The position numbers and the translations under genes are program-made. From SABI01 sp028532915 (GTDB taxonomy: Bacteria > Spirochaetota > Spirochaetia > Sphaerochaetales > Sphaerochaetaceae), in NCBI GenBank assembly GCA_963677225.1, contig OY781923.1:2418001-2482000 (forward strand): DNA of 64,000 nucleotides. Direction: 5' to 3'. Shown here piece after piece: positions 60,757 through 64,000 of this stretch. The notes under the pieces are model-generated. The model was not told the origin of the DNA. It worked only from the letters and a program-made list of their open reading frames with translations, and made no database searches. Positions within the stretch are counted from its first letter, which is position 1. The number at the start of each line of letters is the position of its first letter.

Positions 60757-62289
60757 GAAACAGGTGGTATAGTTCTCAGAGACTTTTCCATTATCATAGG
60801 CGATCTCACCGTTGATGATCACTTGTTCTATACTGCTTCTTCTGCTGCCGTCTTCGGGAAAATCCAGCAGGACCATATCGCCTTTATACCCCGACTTTAT
60901 CATCCCTCTCTTTTCGAGATGAAAGGTCTGTGAGGGAAGAACACACATCCTCCTTACATGGCCGGCAAGGTCAAGAACTCTCTTTCTTCTGTAAAACCGG
61001 TCGAACAGATCGGTCACGGCACTGAGCGATCTGGGATGAAGATGTTTTCCGCTGTAGATGGAGTCGGTGCAGAACATGCCCAGAGGATGCGACATGATCA
61101 TCTCAAGTGATGTTTGAGACTGCGTGATATCACTCATCAAAGCGCCCCCTGCAGACTCTGAGACCAGGTTGAAGAATGCATCATATCCGTTCATGTTCCA
61201 CATGGAAGCGATCTCGGAGATCGTCTTCGACTCGAGAGAGGGATCAGCTTCGTAGGAAAGGAGAGTGATGCGGTCGAAGGAACAGAGACTTATGATGCTG
61301 TCATAGCCGTCGGGATGTTCGATCTCCCATATGATGTCCTCTCTTCTGCCTTTATCGGCCGCAAGGGCTTTCCATTCAGCCTGAGGCAGAGCAAGAACAG
61401 AAGGAGGTAGTAAAGAAGACAGAGAAGTGGCTCCCCATTCATAGGGATACTGGTCGAAATGAATATCCACTCCATCTTCGGCTGCACGGGTTATCATTTT
61501 GAGCATACGGGGTACGTACTGCTGGTTTCTCTGCCCGATGGCCTTCAAATGGGAAATCTGAAGTTGGACTTTCGTCTTTTTCGCCAGATCGATCACCTCG
61601 CCAAGCGAATCGAGCACTCCGTCTCCTTCACGTCTGTGATGGACCGAAAAGATCTTACCGCTTTGTGCAGTCGCTTTCAGTAACGCTGTCAGCTCGTCAT
61701 GCGATGCATACAGACACGGATCGTAGTACAGACCGGTAGAGAAGCCGGCAGCACCCTCACCGAAGGATTTTTCAAGAAGATGCACCATCTGTGCGATCTC
61801 CTGCCGTGTAGCCCCCCTGCGGATATCCTCTTTCATTACGGCTCTTCTCAAAGGAGCATGAGGCTGCAAGGATCCGACATTGTTGGAAGGATATGATTCA
61901 CGCAAGGCATGTCTGTATTGTGCCAGAGAGGCAAACTGTCTATCATCGCCGAGTACATCAATGTTCAATGCCGGCACAGGAAAACCGGGAAGTGAGGGAA
62001 ATGGTCCGATTCCGCAATTTCCGACTATCTCGGACGTAACGCCCATGGTTATCTTATGAGTAAACGGTACGGATTTCAGATGCAGCAGATCACTTTGTGA
62101 GTGAACATCGATGACTCCGGGGATAAGGATCTTGCCTCTTGCGTCTATCGTACGGCGGGCATCAGAAGACTCCGGTCCTTCATCGATTCGAACGATGGTA
62201 TCGCCCGAGACGGCCACGTTTCCCTTATAAGGCTCTGCGCTCACACCGTCTACGATGGTTGCCCCTTCGATGATCAGATCAGCTTTCAT
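60751..62289 (-). CDS. N-acyl-D-amino acid deacylase-like amidohydrolase
   Basis: 512 residues. The start KADLIIEGATIVDG and the end of an amidohydrolase barrel with GDMVLLDFPEDGS are typical. D-aminoacylase elements are EIVGNCGIGPFP (metal-binding Cys), FSVHHRREGDG and LQISHLKAIG (metal-binding His), and the Asp in FCTDSIYSG. The usual DVHxH motif reads DVHSQSD, so the second His is Gln65. The family removes acyl groups from D-amino acids or dipeptides. With the change it may bind one zinc only, as the beta metal is the essential one. It probably has a leaderless transcript. Confidence 0.85.
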   Translation of the reverse strand: MKADLIIEGATIVDGVSAEPYKGNVAVSGDTIVRIDEGPESSDARRTIDARGKILIPGVIDVHSQSDLLHLKSVPFTHKITMGVTSEIVGNCGIGPFPSLPGFPVPALNIDVLGDDRQFASLAQYRHALRESYPSNNVGSLQPHAPLRRAVMKEDIRRGATRQEIAQMVHLLEKSFGEGAAGFSTGLYYDPCLYASHDELTALLKATAQSGKIFSVHHRREGDGVLDSLGEVIDLAKKTKVQLQISHLKAIGQRNQQYVPRMLKMITRAAEDGVDIHFDQYPYEWGATSLSSLLPPSVLALPQAEWKALAADKGRREDIIWEIEHPDGYDSIISLCSFDRITLLSYEADPSLESKTISEIASMWNMNGYDAFFNLVSESAGGALMSDITQSQTSLEMIMSHPLGMFCTDSIYSGKHLHPRSLSAVTDLFDRFYRRKRVLDLAGHVRRMCVLPSQTFHLEKRGMIKSGYKGDMVLLDFPEDGSRRSSIEQVIINGEIAYDNGKVSENYTTCFL

Positions 62290-62295
62290 ACGTAC

Positions 62296-62325
62296 ATACT
62301 ATTTTAAAAGTCATCTTTTAGTCTA
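62296..62325 (-). promoter_or_regulatory. Promoter adjoining the start codon of the amidohydrolase gene
   Basis: On the minus strand TAGACT (62325-62320) and TAGTAT (62301-62296) are 18 bp apart; six bases separate the -10 box from the ATG at 62289 and no Shine-Dalgarno sequence is visible. Confidence 0.4.
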
Positions 62326-62388
62326 GGTTGTTCACCACATCGCATTGAATGTGTATAATGGCAACGGCTCAAGAGAAGGAGTAGATAA

Positions 62389-63672
62389 GTGGATGCATAT
62401 GATGTGATTATTGTTGGTTCAGGGCCTGCCGGAATGGGTGCTGCTTTCGAGATAGCACAGAAAAGACCGGACCTTTCGATTTTGATTCTGGACAGGGAAA
62501 AATACAGTACCGGCGGCATGAGAAATGACTGCAAGATGAATTTCACCTACCCCATCGGATTTCCTCAGGAGTACTGGAATGAGGAGACTGCTGCTGAATA
62601 TCTTGATGATGTCACCGAATTCCTTGCACCTTCGATCCTCGAAAAGAGCAATATCGAAATATATAAGAAACGGGCTGAACGGCTGGGCTGCACCCTCGTC
62701 GATATCAGACAATCGCATCTGGGAACAGATGGAGGTCTTCTGCTGATCAAACAGCTTCTGAAGCGGCTTGAAGAACTCCATGTCACTCTTTCTCTCGGGG
62801 AGATGATGGTTAGTGTAAACGACGAGAAGCGATACATCTCAACCGATACCCGTGATATCTCCTATAAGAAACTTCTGATAGCACCCGGAAGAAAAGGTTT
62901 TCATTTCCTTCAGATGATGCTCCAGTCCCTTTCTGTCCCATTCGTCGACAATATCGTCGATATCGGAATAAGGGTTGAGACTCGTATCGAACACTATCCG
63001 ATCGTCAAAGATTACTACGATCCGAAATTCTATTTCGATGAAAAAGTCAGAACCTTCTGCACCAACAGCGGAGATGCACATGTTGTCAAAGAAAAATATA
63101 CGACAGCAAGAGGCGACACGTGGTACAGTGTGAACGGTCACGCATATTCTGCAGAAAGAAACAAGGCGAACGGACTGGTGAATTTCGCCATCCTCAAGAC
63201 AGTCAAACTCACAGAACCCCTTGCAAGCGGACAGGCCTACGCAGAGAATCTCGGGCTGCAGGCAGCTCTGCTGGGAGGAGGAAGACCTCTGATGCAGAGG
63301 GTCGGTGATTTCAGGCTGGGTTCACGAAGCAAAGATTCATCCTTCAACAGTGATTATTTCAATTTCGCTCCCTCACTGAAAGACTGCTGTCCATCCGATA
63401 TCTCACTGGCTATGCCGTCGAAGATCCTGAGAGTGATCTGGAAAGGAATGAAGAATCTTGACACTATCGTCCCCGGGATACTTCATCCCTCTACCATCAT
63501 GTACTATCCCGAGATCAAACTCTATGCCAACAAACCGGTCTATCTCGATGATAATTTCAGAGTGACCGGAAACGTCTTCCTCGCCGGAGACGGAGCGGGA
63601 ACTTCCAGAGGAATCACTGCAGCCTGGGCAAGCGGAATGAGAGCATCAAGGGGAATGATCTCAACTCTGTAG
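62389..63672 (+). CDS. FAD-dependent dehydrogenase of the COG2509 type
   Basis: GTG start with AGAAGGA upstream; 427 residues. The N-terminus AYDVIIVGSGPAGMGAAFEIA is a dinucleotide-binding fold, followed by GGMRNDCKMNF; middle part IDIGIRVETRIEHYPIVKDYYDPKF and FCTNSGDAHVVKE; the C-terminal FAD contact is GNVFLAGDGAGTSRGITAAWASG. This combination is that of the uncharacterised FAD dehydrogenases of COG2509. The substrate is unknown. No redox partner gene lies next to it. Confidence 0.85.
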   Translation: MDAYDVIIVGSGPAGMGAAFEIAQKRPDLSILILDREKYSTGGMRNDCKMNFTYPIGFPQEYWNEETAAEYLDDVTEFLAPSILEKSNIEIYKKRAERLGCTLVDIRQSHLGTDGGLLLIKQLLKRLEELHVTLSLGEMMVSVNDEKRYISTDTRDISYKKLLIAPGRKGFHFLQMMLQSLSVPFVDNIVDIGIRVETRIEHYPIVKDYYDPKFYFDEKVRTFCTNSGDAHVVKEKYTTARGDTWYSVNGHAYSAERNKANGLVNFAILKTVKLTEPLASGQAYAENLGLQAALLGGGRPLMQRVGDFRLGSRSKDSSFNSDYFNFAPSLKDCCPSDISLAMPSKILRVIWKGMKNLDTIVPGILHPSTIMYYPEIKLYANKPVYLDDNFRVTGNVFLAGDGAGTSRGITAAWASGMRASRGMISTL

Positions 63673-63677
63673 AGAAC

Positions 63678-64000
63678 TTACATCATGGGGCTGAACAGTT
63701 TCAGAATATTTCTCAAAAGTCTGGTCAGAAACGGAGTCTTCATCTGCTGTTCAAGCGAGATCTCTCTGCTGACATCGAATGTCCGGTCGATATCGTTTCG
63801 CACATCATTGATCACAGAACTGTAATAGAGGGCGACTCCGCACTCGAAGTGAAGATAGAAACTTCTGTAATCCATATTCGTTGTACCGACGATGGCGACA
63901 CTGTCATCACAGACGAACATCTTGGAATGGATGAACCCGGGAGTGTATTCGTAGATTCTCACTCCGGCGCGCAGCAGTTGCGCGTAATGAGACCTTGAAA
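63678..64000 (-). CDS. Cardiolipin synthase, C-terminal part (phospholipase D family)
   Basis: The frame is open to the right edge of the window; the visible part begins SRSHYAQLLRAGVRIYEY and contains the second HKD-type motif FIHSKMFVCDDSVAIVGTTNMDYRS. The end (LLRNILKLFSPMM) is the usual C-terminus. The enzyme joins two phosphatidylglycerols to cardiolipin in the inner membrane. The membrane-anchoring N-terminus and first HKD motif lie outside the window. It converges on the FAD dehydrogenase gene. Confidence 0.9.
   Translation of the reverse strand, partial: SRSHYAQLLRAGVRIYEYTPGFIHSKMFVCDDSVAIVGTTNMDYRSFYLHFECGVALYYSSVINDVRNDIDRTFDVSREISLEQQMKTPFLTRLLRNILKLFSPMM

Noticed and set aside
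1..64000. CRISPR arrays, tRNA or rRNA genes, prophage or restriction systems
   Set aside because: I looked for regular short repeats, tRNA-like cloverleaf ends and typical phage or defence genes and saw none.

Overview
The window is bacterial, of moderate GC and gene-dense, and most likely comes from a free-living anaerobic spirochaete of the Spirochaeta/Sphaerochaeta type. This is inferred from the style of the periplasmic binding proteins, whose signal peptides run into short Gly/Glu/Gln-rich junctions (ANGQGE, ATGEKEE, SAGTQES), from TRAP and ATPase-less sugar ABC systems, from an isoleucine route that starts with citramalate synthase, and from many signalling proteins. No rRNA, tRNA or CRISPR array was found. 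The left edge cuts an ABC-2 permease gene and the right edge cuts a cardiolipin synthase gene.

Layout. 1-5600: end of a NatB-like permease, a small frameshifted gene, an HD-GYP response regulator with an ICMT-like methyltransferase, and a divergent 1050-residue histidine kinase that carries a C-terminal acyltransferase-like (FeeM/LuxI-type GNAT) domain. 5600-10900: a likely sigma-54-driven cysteine/thiazoline catabolic unit (ATC-hydrolase-like protein, NhaC antiporter, L-cysteine desulfidase) with its probable sigma-54 activator convergent to it. 10900-18600: a GntR-controlled TRAP transporter operon with an alcohol dehydrogenase, a hydroxyacid dehydrogenase and a lactonase, probably for a sugar or sugar acid. 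18900-28400: EamA transporter, cyclophilin-like protein, a dCache histidine kinase/NarL-type regulator pair, an IS1634-family insertion flanked by a 269-bp direct repeat, then a dicarboxylate/amino-acid symporter, an Asp/Glu racemase and GpsA. 28400-34600: adenine deaminase, PiT phosphate transporter with PhoU-like partner, nucleoside hydrolase, split chromate transporter, small XRE regulator. 34980-47310: a ten-gene ilv-leu operon on the minus strand, read ilvN-ilvC-leuA-cimA-leuC-leuD-leuB-ilvE-ilvD-ilvB, preceded by a 33-codon leader peptide made largely of Leu, Ile and Val codons and a strong stem-loop. 47400-55500: YesM/YesN two-component pair, a diguanylate cyclase, and a sugar ABC transporter operon with a HAD phosphatase. 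55460-64000: short DtxR-type regulator, EIIC-like permease, OadB/OadG sodium-pump subunits, an amino-acid ABC transporter preceded by a perfect ARG-box palindrome, a D-aminoacylase-like amidohydrolase with an altered metal ligand, a COG2509-type FAD protein and the cardiolipin synthase end.

Together the genes describe a heterotroph that imports and ferments amino acids, purines and sugars (desulfidase, racemase, amidohydrolase, adenine deaminase, nucleoside hydrolase, several transporters), makes its own branched-chain amino acids under probable attenuation control, and invests heavily in signalling. Several genes (starts 20399, 34286, 51563, 62289) have a promoter-like -10 element only five or six bases before the start codon and no Shine-Dalgarno sequence, which suggests leaderless transcripts.
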